Source: Bacteroides propionicifaciens DSM 19291 = JCM 14649
Lineage (GTDB): Bacteria; Bacteroidota; Bacteroidia; Bacteroidales; Bacteroidaceae
Assembly (NCBI RefSeq): GCF_000375405.1
Contig: NZ_AQWS01000008.1
Span: 18,950-82,949, forward strand
Length of the DNA stretch: 64,000 nt
Direction: 5' to 3'
Under the pieces are notes generated by a model. That model was not told the origin of the DNA. It was given only the letters and a program-made list of their open reading frames with translations, and did not search any database. Each line of letters begins with the position of its first letter. Positions within the stretch are counted from its first letter, which is position 1. Position numbers and translations under genes: made by a program. Shown here in pieces: positions 26,051-35,504 of the stretch.

Positions 26051-28732
26051 ATGAAGTACCATTTCAAAATACAATACCACACACAGTGGGGAGAACAACT
26101 CAGAATGGTGGGAAATATCCCCCAACTGGGAAATGATGATTTAACACGAGCTGTCCCCATGATTACCCAGAATGGCGAACATTGGGAACTGACTGTCGAA
26201 CTCAACGATATGGTATTATCTGATATGACTTATAGCTATTTGGTGTTTAAGGAAGGTCAAGTAGTAAGACAGGAATTCTATTTACTCAAGCATCAGCTAC
26301 CAACATCTAACAAAGCCAATATATATATTGAAGACTCTTGGATAGATAAACCCGAACTAGCACCACTTTATACGAGTGCTTTTACAAAGGTGTGGAACAA
26401 AAGAGAATCTATAGAAAACAAGCATCACTCAGTAACAAATAAGAATTTTGAGTTGACTCTTATTGAAGCAAATATTGCTCCACACGAGACACTAGCCATC
26501 TGTGGTAATACAGCAGAACTAGGCAGTTGGAATATTGAGAATGCGCTAATGATGGATGATTCCGATTTCCCTAAATGGAAGGCAAAACTTAATTTAGACA
26601 AGCAAAATCTATTGGAATACAAGTACGTTATTTTAAATAGAGAAGACCGTTCACTTATTTCGTGGGAGTTAAGTGATAATAGATATTACCACTCACCTAC
26701 ACCGAGCCAAAACAGTTACTATTCAAAACTTGATGCCTTTGCTAAATTCGAACGTACACATTGGAAAGCTTGTGGTGCGGCAGTGCCTGTGTTTTCACTC
26801 CGAAGTGAGCGCAGCTGGGGCATTGGTGAGTTTTTAGACATCAAACAACTTGTGGACTGGGCTTTACTTACCAATCAAAAGGTCGTACAAATACTTCCGA
26901 TAAACGACACTACAAGTTCAAACAGCTGGGACGACGCCTACCCTTACCGTTGTATCTCTGTCTTTGCTCTCAACCCAATCTACCTAAACCTAGACGAGCT
27001 CGATATAGCCGACACCCCTTATGGAGCGACTTACCAAAAAGAGAAGAAACAAATAAATCAACTGACAACTATAGACTTCCCCTACGTGCAGACTAAAAAA
27101 CAAACCTACAGTCATGCTATATTTAAACTCAAGGGAAAAGAGACTTTCAAGAGTGCTAAGTTTAAAGAGTTTTATGCTGAGCAGAAACATTGGCTCGCTC
27201 CTTATGCCGTATACTTAGTGCTAAGAGATAAGTACGAGACATCGGACATCAACTGCTGGGACAAATACCAAAACTTCAGAATCGAATGGATCGAAGAGTT
27301 TGATAATCCCCAGCATGAGAGTTATGAGAAACTCCAGTATACTTACTTCATGCAATACCATCTTTATACTCAACTTAAAGAGGTGTCCGACTATGCCAAT
27401 AGCAAAGGTGTAGTGCTTAAAGGTGATCTGCCGATTGGTATAGGACTACACAGCGCTGATGCTTGGACCAATCCAGAGTTTTTTCATATAAGTTGCCAAG
27501 CAGGTGCCCCACCCGATGATTTTGCTACAGAGGGTCAGAACTGGGGATTCCCAACCTACAATTGGGAAAATATACAGAAAGACGATTTCAGCTGGTGGAA
27601 AAACAGACTTCACTACATGTCACATTTCTTTCAGGCCTATCGTATCGACCATATCTTAGGGTTCTTCCGAATTTGGAGCATCCCAAGATCGGCTATTTAC
27701 GGCACACTCGGACAGTTCTCACCCGCTTTACCACTATCTGTTGGAGAAATATCTAGTTATGGATTTAACTTCAACGAAGAGTTACAGACTCAACCCTATA
27801 TCAGCACAGAAAGCCTTGACGCGCTAAGTAGCGAAGATAAGGAGCTAGTTAAATCCAAACTCTTAACACAGATAGATACTTCACGATATCATTTTAAAGA
27901 AGAAGTAAACACACAAGCTAAATTACGGGATTACTTTTTAAAGAATACGGACCTAGGAATGGGTAAAGAGGTATTACCACTATTGATGGGATTGCACACA
28001 CAAGTCTTGTTTATTGAAGACATGAAGCAAGCCAACTTCTTTCATCCACGAATTGAAGCATTCAAAACTTCAACCTATCAATCACTAAGTGCAGAAGATA
28101 AGTTAGCTTTCGATAGGCTCTATCACAGCTTTTATTACGAAAGGCATAATCAGTTTTGGATGGATGAAGCACTTCTCAAGCTCCCCCAACTTATTGGAGC
28201 AAGCAATATGATGGTTTGTGGAGAAGATTTGGGTATGATTCCGCAAACTGTCCCCGAAGTTATGAATGCCTTGGATATTCTGAGTTTGGAAGTACAACGC
28301 ATGCCCAAAGCACATAATCAAATAATAGGAAATCCTGCAAATAATCCTTATCTCTCAGTTAGTACATTTTCAACACACGACATGAGTACGATGCGTGGGT
28401 GGTGGGAGAATGATCGAGTACAAGCTCGAGAACTATATCGTGAGCTGGAGGGAAATAAAGATTCCGTTCCCGACAAATTGAACCCGCCCCTTGCCTATTC
28501 GATATTAAATAGAGAACTTTGTGGTGCCTCAATGCTCCGTATTGAAGCATTACAAGATTGGATGGCACTCACACCAAAATGGTACGATACAATCAGTGCT
28601 AACGAAGAACAAATCAATATCCCTGCCAATCCCAAGCATCGATGGAAATTTAGAATGGCGGGGTATTTGGAGCAATTACTAGAGGATAAAGAACTCAGTG
28701 AAGTCATCAATCAATTAACATCAAACCAATAA
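26051..28732 (+). CDS. malQ: 4-alpha-glucanotransferase with two N-terminal CBM20 domains
   Basis: An 893-residue cytoplasmic disproportionating enzyme of GH77 that transfers maltooligosaccharide segments in glycogen and maltodextrin metabolism. Two starch-binding CBM20 modules are at about 1-105 (FKIQYHTQWGEQLRMVGNIP) and 130-230 (ETLAICGNTAELGSWNIENA). The catalytic domain starts near 240 (FSLRSERSWGIGEFLDIKQL). Key residues are visible in AYRIDHILGFFRIW (nucleophile Asp), VCGEDLGMIP (acid/base Glu) and STHDMSTMRGWW (third Asp). The tandem CBM20 layout is that of plant DPE2 and Bacteroidales enzymes, about 350 residues longer than E. coli MalQ. It is followed by folB after 12 bases. Confidence 0.95.
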   Translation: MKYHFKIQYHTQWGEQLRMVGNIPQLGNDDLTRAVPMITQNGEHWELTVELNDMVLSDMTYSYLVFKEGQVVRQEFYLLKHQLPTSNKANIYIEDSWIDKPELAPLYTSAFTKVWNKRESIENKHHSVTNKNFELTLIEANIAPHETLAICGNTAELGSWNIENALMMDDSDFPKWKAKLNLDKQNLLEYKYVILNREDRSLISWELSDNRYYHSPTPSQNSYYSKLDAFAKFERTHWKACGAAVPVFSLRSERSWGIGEFLDIKQLVDWALLTNQKVVQILPINDTTSSNSWDDAYPYRCISVFALNPIYLNLDELDIADTPYGATYQKEKKQINQLTTIDFPYVQTKKQTYSHAIFKLKGKETFKSAKFKEFYAEQKHWLAPYAVYLVLRDKYETSDINCWDKYQNFRIEWIEEFDNPQHESYEKLQYTYFMQYHLYTQLKEVSDYANSKGVVLKGDLPIGIGLHSADAWTNPEFFHISCQAGAPPDDFATEGQNWGFPTYNWENIQKDDFSWWKNRLHYMSHFFQAYRIDHILGFFRIWSIPRSAIYGTLGQFSPALPLSVGEISSYGFNFNEELQTQPYISTESLDALSSEDKELVKSKLLTQIDTSRYHFKEEVNTQAKLRDYFLKNTDLGMGKEVLPLLMGLHTQVLFIEDMKQANFFHPRIEAFKTSTYQSLSAEDKLAFDRLYHSFYYERHNQFWMDEALLKLPQLIGASNMMVCGEDLGMIPQTVPEVMNALDILSLEVQRMPKAHNQIIGNPANNPYLSVSTFSTHDMSTMRGWWENDRVQARELYRELEGNKDSVPDKLNPPLAYSILNRELCGASMLRIEALQDWMALTPKWYDTISANEEQINIPANPKHRWKFRMAGYLEQLLEDKELSEVINQLTSNQ

Positions 28733-28744
28733 ACACAAAAACAG

Positions 28745-29113
28745 ATGAATGTAATCAATAGCTATATCACACTCAATAATTTGGAAATCTACGCTTATCA
28801 TGGCGTATCTCCACAAGAAACGAAAGTCGGTAACACCTACATAATCAACCTAAAACTAAAGGTAGATTACAGCAAAGCTGGCGAGACCGATTCTGTTGAA
28901 GACACGGTAAGTTATGCAGATGTTTTCAGTATTGTTAAAGAAGTGATGAGTACCCCTTCCAAACTACTAGAACATGTAGTCTATCGGATTTGTGAAGCCT
29001 TATTTGAAAGGTTCAAGCAAGTTGAAGAGATTGAGATTCATTTGGATAAAAACAATCCTCCAATGGGAGCCGATATTGAAACAGCTGGAGTCTATTTGGC
29101 TTGTAGTAGATAA
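28745..29113 (+). CDS. folB: Dihydroneopterin aldolase
   Basis: A 122-residue FolB, which splits 7,8-dihydroneopterin into 6-hydroxymethyldihydropterin and glycolaldehyde in folate synthesis. The T-fold protein shows LNNLEIYAYHGVSPQETKVG (with the substrate-binding Glu), DTVSYADVFSIVKEVM, KLLEHVVYRICEALF and the C-terminal PPMGADIETAGVYL. Length is normal for the family. It lies 12 bases after malQ and probably shares its transcript, although the functions are unrelated. Confidence 0.93.
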   Translation: MNVINSYITLNNLEIYAYHGVSPQETKVGNTYIINLKLKVDYSKAGETDSVEDTVSYADVFSIVKEVMSTPSKLLEHVVYRICEALFERFKQVEEIEIHLDKNNPPMGADIETAGVYLACSR

Positions 29114-29133
29114 TTGTTAAAAATCAGATAAAA

Positions 29134-29175
29134 ACAAAAAAGGGAGTTGCATATCAGATACGCAACTCCCTTTTT
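29134..29175 (+). terminator. Rho-independent terminator after folB
   Basis: Perfect arms GGGAGTTGC (29142-29150) and GCAACTCCC (29162-29170), with an A-tract before and TTTTT after. The A-tract also allows reverse-strand termination of the converging helicase gene. Confidence 0.85.
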
Positions 29176-29297
29176 CCTAACCTTAAATATTTTCTTTATG
29201 AAAAAACGTTCCAGCAAAGATACAACATGAAATATATTTAGCTAGTTAATAAATATAATATTCTGCAAGAATAAAATAAAAGATTAAGCTATTCTAC

Positions 29298-32200
29298 CTA
29301 CCGATTGTCAATGAACGCTAATAACTTCTTATAAATGGGATTTAATCTCAATAAATGAGGTACACCTGTAAGAAACAACTGTTTGCGTGCTCGTGTAAGG
29401 GCAACATTAAGTTTTCGATCGATTTGCTGAGTTCCTTCAACCATTATATTCGACAAAAAATCGAGCTGATAAGGAGCATTTACACAGAACGAATAGATAA
29501 TAATATCACGTTCGCTACCTTGAAATCGCTCTACCGTATCTACTAAGATATCCGAGAGTTCGGGCACTTTATAACGCTCCAAGCAGCTTTTAATCAAAGC
29601 AATTTGCGTACGATAAGGAGCAATGATTCCTAAGGTATGCTCGGAGTCGAACAATTGACTATAGCGCTGATAAACTTGATAAGCAATATGAGCAGCAATT
29701 TCGGCTTCGGAACTATTCATCTTGTAAGTCTCAGGGGAAACCTCTAACTCCGACTCAATGAAAGTCACCCTACTTTTCAATACTGTCACCTCCTGATCGG
29801 TTGGATATTTAAGAATCTTATTTAACGGCATTTCGTGCTCAAGCTGGTGAGGCAAATTTAGAGAACTCAACTTATTCTCATAAAAGTAGAAGTTGGTAAA
29901 AGCAGCAATTTGAGGATGCATTCTACCCTGACTAGTCAACCATTCCACACTATTGGGGGCATTTATTCGATACAGACGCTCAAAAAAAGCATCACGCATA
30001 TTAAATATTTGCAATGCATTGAGCTCTTCAGCCTCTATTTTAGAGGTAGCTTCTTTTTGTTGTACTACAGCTGGAAGTTGCTTATGGTCTCCAATTAAAA
30101 CAAATTTACCTATTCCATCTTCACCCTTTGGACCAGAAGCAGCGAGTAATCCTAAAAGCTGAGGTTCCAATATTTGTGAAGCCTCATCAATAATAGCCAC
30201 ATCAAAGTGCTTAAGCCTGAAAAGATCGGGTTTACCACTCAGACTAGCCACTGTCGAAACAAAAACTCGACAAGCATCTATCTTATTGCGAACAGCCAAC
30301 CGATTATTGCAATTTTCGAGCACATTCTCCAACAAATGGGGGCGATAAACAGAGTCACACGACAACTCACTCCCAATTCGAATAAAGTCTAACACGGGGC
30401 TTATTTTACTAATTGCCTTACAGATTTCATTTACGGCTTGGTTGGTATAAGCCAATAATAAGATTGTTTTGCCCTCTTCGCGAAAGGCTTCGACCATGCT
30501 CCTAAGAGCAAATGAAGTTTTACCCGTCCCTGGAGGCCCTACAAGCAAGAAGTAATCTTCGGCAGCCAACGATTTATAGACTATTCTAGTCAAATCATTA
30601 GGTGCATTAGCAATTTGAGTGTCGTATTTTGACGAGAATCGAGGAGCTCTTTTTCCGAGTATAAGATCTCGACGCTCTTGATTAGTCATCAGAAAAGCAT
30701 CCAAACCCAAGTACATATTACGATAACTAGTATCCATACTATCAGGCTCAACAGCATAGAGCGAATCGTCGGGCAAAACATCTAAGTTTTGCTGAGCCAT
30801 ACGCAAGCGCACGGTAACGGAGTCATCTGTAATCTGCTCTAAATTGCCTTTGAAGACTAATTTATTAGTCACATTATCACCTAAGCCGTTACGCTGATAA
30901 AGTACCACAGCGTCACCCTCCCTGAAATTGGGTAGAGCTAAACCCGAAACCTCTAACTCCCTATTCCGCTCAAAAACCAAATGAGGCTTATGCAGGTCAG
31001 CCGCATTATTATGACCAATCTTCAGGTCATAGAGTATAGCTCCTTCTTCACATTTTTCACTAAACGAAGAGTTCCATAAAGTAGCTGCTCCTCGCTTACC
31101 CTCATAGGCCACATCCCCCGATTTGGAGGTGTAAAGCTCTTTAGTTATAAAGTTGTAGACAGCGTAAAAGTAAGAACGATCAGCCTTTGAAAGCTTGAAT
31201 AGTCGTTCACTAACTACATTTATTTGGGGTACCAAGTACTTCTCCCAAAACTTACCCTCCAGTTTTAACTGATTCAGGTTATCGGCTTGAATTTGACCGA
31301 ATAACTGCTCTGTAAACTCCAGGCTATTAACCGACTGCGTCTTGTATTCATTGGCTACAATCTCGTTACGAAGCTGAATGGCTTGACGAACAAGTCGCCA
31401 TGAAGTTCGAGCAGGATAAAGTAAGGGGTAACGAGTATAGAGCAGGTAGGCACGTACTTGCTCCTTATCTTGGTTCATATTATAGAGTAGTACAGCTTGG
31501 TAAAGCAACATCTGAACCCTATTGTTCTGATGCGGAACTATTCGTCCACGCAGAGCATATTCATCGGCTTTTCCCGACTTCATTTCAATAAAAGACGACA
31601 TATCCTTTTGCATATAGTCGAGTCGCCCTTGGATGCCCAACGCCTCACAAATATAAGAAGGCTCCAAAACCGCATTCTGCTTATCGAGCTTATACCCCTC
31701 TTGGTTGAAGGTTTGATTGACTACTTGCCCAATATTATCGAAGTGCATTTTGCAGTCGCTAAAAAACTGCACTTCCAACTCGCGTGAGTCGAGGTCAGGG
31801 CAAGAAGCTAGTTCAATTGCATACTTCTTGAAAACCTTTTTCATACTGGTTATATAGCTAATCTGATCGCCGTAATGAATCCACTCATCAAGAAAGTGAT
31901 TGGCAATACTTCCCAGCAGCAAAGGTCTCGGGTTATCGATCGATTTGACTCGTGCCAAGATATAATTGAGCGGGTGTGCCCCGTAAGGTCTAAAGCATTC
32001 GGCCAAGGAGCTAATGTCTAACAGATAGTCCGGTTCAAGCACAATGATTCGAGGAGTCAGGATACCTTGATCATCAATGCTAACATCGAGCAAATTGAGC
32101 TGAGCGTGTTTCCACACAACGGTCTTTAGCTTTGTAAATTCGTCGTTAACCTCCTCAACAGTATATCTAACCTTAAGAGGTTCATCGACCAAAGCCTCGG

Positions 32201-32678
32201 CGGGCAAAACGTATAAAAACTCATCATCCGCAGATTGGAAACATACTCGCATCTGTTTCTTGAGTTCCACACCAAGCTTCATCACATGGTATGTAGCATC
32301 GTGAGTAGGTAAAATACGATAGAGCTCGTAAGGAATATCTAAAGCATAAAGCTTGCGTACAAAAAAAGAGATTGTTTTCAAATCTCTTAAGAAATAGTCT
32401 TCACGAGGCTCCGTATTGGTATGAAGTAGCTCATTAGAGGTTAACCGAAAACTATGAAGCCGCTGTTGCTCTAAATAAGAGATGTCAAATTTATCAGCAA
32501 CATAGCTAATTCGAGCCGATAAATCGGTAGCTTGAAGGTCAACAAAATTCATTTCTGTCCTACAGATTCTTTCGAGTAAATCTCGTAACTGCTTATACTT
32601 AAACAGCAGCAAAGAATCAACATCCAAAGCTATAGAATAGAGTGTATCATAATAGCCAGAAGCCAGTTTATTATTCAT
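29298..32678 (-). CDS. Dna2-like nuclease-helicase (PD-(D/E)XK plus superfamily 1 helicase)
   Basis: A protein of about 1126 residues combining a RecB/Cas4-type nuclease with an Upf1/Dna2-type helicase. The nuclease core lies at about 350-420: GIQGRLDYMQKDMSSFIEMK gives the Asp and Glu-x-Lys, and HQNNRVQMLLYQAVLLY is the following helix. Helicase motifs are GPPGTGKTSFALRSM (I), VAIIDEASQILEPQ (II), FVLIGDHKQLPAVVQ (III), TVERFQGSERDIIIYS (V) and LNVALTRARKQLFLTG (VI). The likely role is DNA end processing or repair. I prefer ATG 32678, preceded by GGAG seven bases upstream, over the TTG at 32699; it begins 17 bases after the amidase stop. No phage, CRISPR or known defence genes adjoin it. Confidence 0.88.
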   Translation of the reverse strand: MNNKLASGYYDTLYSIALDVDSLLLFKYKQLRDLLERICRTEMNFVDLQATDLSARISYVADKFDISYLEQQRLHSFRLTSNELLHTNTEPREDYFLRDLKTISFFVRKLYALDIPYELYRILPTHDATYHVMKLGVELKKQMRVCFQSADDEFLYVLPAEALVDEPLKVRYTVEEVNDEFTKLKTVVWKHAQLNLLDVSIDDQGILTPRIIVLEPDYLLDISSLAECFRPYGAHPLNYILARVKSIDNPRPLLLGSIANHFLDEWIHYGDQISYITSMKKVFKKYAIELASCPDLDSRELEVQFFSDCKMHFDNIGQVVNQTFNQEGYKLDKQNAVLEPSYICEALGIQGRLDYMQKDMSSFIEMKSGKADEYALRGRIVPHQNNRVQMLLYQAVLLYNMNQDKEQVRAYLLYTRYPLLYPARTSWRLVRQAIQLRNEIVANEYKTQSVNSLEFTEQLFGQIQADNLNQLKLEGKFWEKYLVPQINVVSERLFKLSKADRSYFYAVYNFITKELYTSKSGDVAYEGKRGAATLWNSSFSEKCEEGAILYDLKIGHNNAADLHKPHLVFERNRELEVSGLALPNFREGDAVVLYQRNGLGDNVTNKLVFKGNLEQITDDSVTVRLRMAQQNLDVLPDDSLYAVEPDSMDTSYRNMYLGLDAFLMTNQERRDLILGKRAPRFSSKYDTQIANAPNDLTRIVYKSLAAEDYFLLVGPPGTGKTSFALRSMVEAFREEGKTILLLAYTNQAVNEICKAISKISPVLDFIRIGSELSCDSVYRPHLLENVLENCNNRLAVRNKIDACRVFVSTVASLSGKPDLFRLKHFDVAIIDEASQILEPQLLGLLAASGPKGEDGIGKFVLIGDHKQLPAVVQQKEATSKIEAEELNALQIFNMRDAFFERLYRINAPNSVEWLTSQGRMHPQIAAFTNFYFYENKLSSLNLPHQLEHEMPLNKILKYPTDQEVTVLKSRVTFIESELEVSPETYKMNSSEAEIAAHIAYQVYQRYSQLFDSEHTLGIIAPYRTQIALIKSCLERYKVPELSDILVDTVERFQGSERDIIIYSFCVNAPYQLDFLSNIMVEGTQQIDRKLNVALTRARKQLFLTGVPHLLRLNPIYKKLLAFIDNR

Positions 32679-32695
32679 TTCATCTTTCTCCAAAA

Positions 32696-33823
32696 TCAAC
32701 GACCTGTTTGTTTTTTATAGTCTAGTATAAACCCGTGTGACATCCATTTAGCCAATGCTTGGCGATTGGAACTCACCACAAAGCGTTTTTGATCGAATGA
32801 GTTTTGAATATTACCAAGCTCCACGAACAGACCTATCGGATGTGTATTTTTGAGCACGTATAGATTACGTGTGCTTACCGTGCCGGTAAATCCACGACTC
32901 GGTTGATGCTGGTTATATTTCGAGGAAAATTCATTTTTCATGGTAGTAGCTAGATCAAGTCCTTTAGGATTTAAACCGTAATGATAGAAAAATACATCCA
33001 CACGTTTATTCTTGGTACGGCTGTCAATATGCAAGAAAATAGCCCGACAATATTTATAGTTCTTTTTGTCTTTTTGATATAGCTCATTAATCTTGTTGGT
33101 TCTCTGAGCTAGTCTTCCGAGCTGGCTCAAAGGGATTTTTTGCCCCATGCAGGTTTCACGCTTACTATTCGATAGGATTCTATCGTCACGGATACCATCT
33201 TTAGCATCTTGAATAATAATATGCACCTTTGCCCCTTGAATCATCAAGTCACGAGCCAATCGTAGAGCAATGTCATAAGCATATTCATCTTCGTGCAAAT
33301 GGTGATGCCCCATTTTACCAATGGCACCAGGGTCGGGACCACCATGACCACTTACAATATAAAAGCAAGCATCCTTTAGTTGCTCAGATTCAATCTTAAA
33401 AGTCTGCTTAGAGGGACCAAACAAAGGTTCCGTTATTGTTTTTCCTATAATAGTAGAAGCGGGTTTTACCTCAGGTGTTTTCACATTATCAGCTGCCGGC
33501 TTTTTTTTGCTTGTTACAGTAGCATCAGTTTTGGTAGTAGCTGTTGATTTACCCGTTTTTTTAGGCGGGATAATGTAGTAAAAACCCATTTTAAGGGAGT
33601 TGTCCTTACCCAAGCGTTTTTTATTCAGTGCTACGAACTCATTAAAATATTCCAATCCACGGCCATTTCGAAGTAATAAATCATAGACTCCTTCACCCGT
33701 TTTGGGTTGAGAACGAACAACTTTTTGTTCTTGAGAATAAGCAGTTTGAGAAAAAATGGGAATATATAATAAGACTATTACACATATAATTCGCTTCAAG
33801 CATGCACAAAGTCTATGTTTCAT
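32696..33823 (-). CDS. N-acetylmuramoyl-L-alanine amidase (Amidase_3) with LysM-like N-terminus
   Basis: A 375-residue exported zinc amidase that would cleave the amide between MurNAc and the stem peptide. A signal peptide (about 30 residues) is followed by a LysM-like segment (GEGVYDLLLRNGRGLEYFNE). A Lys/Thr/Pro-rich linker runs at about 90-135, and the catalytic domain starts with YIVSGHGGPDPGAIG. The zinc ligands are likely His in SGHGG, Glu in HLHEDEYAYD and His in FLHIDSR; the catalytic Glu is in GLFVELGNIQNSFDQ. It is the first gene of a minus-strand pair with the nuclease-helicase; the two are only 17 bases apart. Confidence 0.88.
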   Translation of the reverse strand: MKHRLCACLKRIICVIVLLYIPIFSQTAYSQEQKVVRSQPKTGEGVYDLLLRNGRGLEYFNEFVALNKKRLGKDNSLKMGFYYIIPPKKTGKSTATTKTDATVTSKKKPAADNVKTPEVKPASTIIGKTITEPLFGPSKQTFKIESEQLKDACFYIVSGHGGPDPGAIGKMGHHHLHEDEYAYDIALRLARDLMIQGAKVHIIIQDAKDGIRDDRILSNSKRETCMGQKIPLSQLGRLAQRTNKINELYQKDKKNYKYCRAIFLHIDSRTKNKRVDVFFYHYGLNPKGLDLATTMKNEFSSKYNQHQPSRGFTGTVSTRNLYVLKNTHPIGLFVELGNIQNSFDQKRFVVSSNRQALAKWMSHGFILDYKKQTGR

Positions 33824-33859
33824 TTTGGCGTATTTATTCTTAAATAATTTTCATTGTCT

Positions 33860-33867
33860 CAAAAGTA
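33860..33867 (-). promoter_or_regulatory. -7 promoter element (TACTTTTG) for the amidase-helicase pair
   Basis: The minus strand reads TACTTTTG, matching TAnnTTTG, 37 bases before the amidase ATG, back-to-back with the metY element. Confidence 0.5.
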
Positions 33868-33879
33868 CATTAAATTTTC

Positions 33880-33887
33880 TATTTTTG
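33880..33887 (+). promoter_or_regulatory. -7 promoter element (TATTTTTG) for metY
   Basis: A match to TAnnTTTG 53 bases before the metY ATG, with a TTG at 33854-33856 at slightly long (23-base) spacing. Confidence 0.45.
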
Positions 33888-33939
33888 TAAATATTGTATA
33901 TCCAAACAATCCTTATTTATTATACTTTAATAACTAAAA

Positions 33940-35223
33940 ATGAAAACAAAAGCCAAGCGTTCAACAATTTGTGTACAAGGAGGATGGAATCCAAAAAAGG
34001 GGGATCCTCGTGTGCTACCTATATACCAAAGTACTACATTTAAGTATGACACAAGTGACCAAATGGGACGTCTTTTTGACTTAAAAGATGCAGGCTATTT
34101 TTATTCTCGCCTACAAAACCCAACTACCGATGCCGTAGCATCAAAAATAGCTGACCTAGAAGGTGGTATTGGTGCCATTCTAACTGCTAGTGGTCAGGCA
34201 GCCAATTTCTTTGCCCTCACCAATATTTGTGAAGCGGGCGACCACTTTGTCTGCTCAGCATCAATCTATGGAGGTACTTATAATTTATTTGGTGTCACAC
34301 TAAAAAAATTCGGTATTGACGTGACCTTCATTAATCCTAACGATACCGATGAAGTAATCGAAAAGGCTTTCCGCCCCAACACCAAAGCATTGTTTGGAGA
34401 AACCGTATCAAACCCAACACTAGAAGTGCTAGACATCGAAAAGTTTGCCCGTATTGCACATCAGCAAGGCGTGCCACTTATTATCGACAATACCTTCCCC
34501 ACACCCATTAATTGTCGCCCATTCGAGTGGGGAGCCGACATCATTGTCCACTCTACAACCAAATATATGGATGGACATGCTTCGGCTATTGGTGGTTGTG
34601 TAGTAGATAGTGGCAATTTCGATTGGGCAGCTCATGCCAATAAATTCCCTGGTCTATGCACCCCTGACCCATCATACCACGGACTTACTTATACCGAAAC
34701 TTTTGGCAAGATGGCCTACCTAACGAAAGCAACAGTACAACTGATGCGAGATTTGGGTAGTACTCAAAGCCCAATGAATGCTTTTCTACTCAATCTAGGA
34801 TTAGAAACACTTCACTTAAGAATGCCTCAGCACTGCAAGAATGCCTTACTTGTTTCCCAGTATCTCGAAGCAAACGATAAGATAGCTTGGGTTAACTATT
34901 GTGATCTGCCAAGTAGCCCATACTACGAACTTTCGAAGAAGTATATGCCCAAAGGTTCTTGTGGAGTAATCTCATTTGGACTTAAAGGTGGACGTGAGAG
35001 TTCTATTGAATTTATGGACTCGCTAAAGCTAGCTGCAATTGTTACTCATGTAGCCGATGCACGCACCTGCGTATTGCACCCCGCAAGCCATACGCACCGT
35101 CAACTTAGCGACCAGCAACTAGCCGATGCAGGTATCCGCCCAGACCTAATTCGCTTCTCGGTAGGGATTGAAGATCCCGAAGATATTATTGCTGATATCC
35201 AACAAGCACTCGACAAGATTTAA
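33940..35223 (+). CDS. metY: O-acetylhomoserine sulfhydrylase (Cys/Met metabolism PLP enzyme)
   Basis: A 427-residue fold-type I PLP enzyme that makes homocysteine from O-acetylhomoserine and sulfide. The PLP lysine is in IIVHSTTKYMDGHASAIGGC. Other family landmarks are YSRLQNPTTDAVASKIADLE, SGQAANFFALTNICEAGDHF, DNTFPTPINCRPFEWGADI and TCVLHPASHTHRQLSDQQL. The length of about 430 and the insert around 225-250 fit MetY rather than the shorter MetB/MetC enzymes (about 380-400). It is monocistronic with its own terminator. Confidence 0.92.
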   Translation: MKTKAKRSTICVQGGWNPKKGDPRVLPIYQSTTFKYDTSDQMGRLFDLKDAGYFYSRLQNPTTDAVASKIADLEGGIGAILTASGQAANFFALTNICEAGDHFVCSASIYGGTYNLFGVTLKKFGIDVTFINPNDTDEVIEKAFRPNTKALFGETVSNPTLEVLDIEKFARIAHQQGVPLIIDNTFPTPINCRPFEWGADIIVHSTTKYMDGHASAIGGCVVDSGNFDWAAHANKFPGLCTPDPSYHGLTYTETFGKMAYLTKATVQLMRDLGSTQSPMNAFLLNLGLETLHLRMPQHCKNALLVSQYLEANDKIAWVNYCDLPSSPYYELSKKYMPKGSCGVISFGLKGGRESSIEFMDSLKLAAIVTHVADARTCVLHPASHTHRQLSDQQLADAGIRPDLIRFSVGIEDPEDIIADIQQALDKI

Positions 35224-35247
35224 AGTAAATTAGAGATAATAAATTTG

Positions 35248-35280
35248 AAGTGGCCTCCCCGTAGAGGTCACTTTTTTTAT
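35248..35280 (+). terminator. Rho-independent terminator after metY
   Basis: Arms AAGTGGCCTC and GAGGTCACTT (one G-U pair) with a 6-base loop are followed by TTTTT. Confidence 0.85.
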
Positions 35281-35342
35281 GGCTGACTCGTTTCTTTAAA
35301 ACCAGTCGGTAGTTAATACCATGCGAACTAGTGGTCGTGCCC

Positions 35343-35359
35343 AAACGACTTACTCATTT
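35343..35359 (+). repeat. 17-base motif shared with 20153-20169
   Basis: AAACGACTTACTCATTT occurs here, between metY and the phage-protein-like gene, and identically at 20153-20169 inside the TonB-receptor terminator. Here the complementary GAGTAAGT arm is missing, so no stem forms. Confidence 0.5.
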
Positions 35360-35504
35360 TTAGGGAGTTAAATAAGCTCAACCCAACAAGGTGAAAAAGC
35401 CTACAACAAAAGTGATATAAGCTAGAATATTTGATGTCCTAAAACTTGTTTTTTCCGATTGTCGATTTTTTTCGCTATATTTAGCCTAAACCAACATTTA
35501 ACTC

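Noticed and set aside
32679..32699. TTG start giving an overlap of the helicase with the amidase gene
   Set aside because: ATG 32678 has a good GGAG seven bases upstream; the TTG has no such support.
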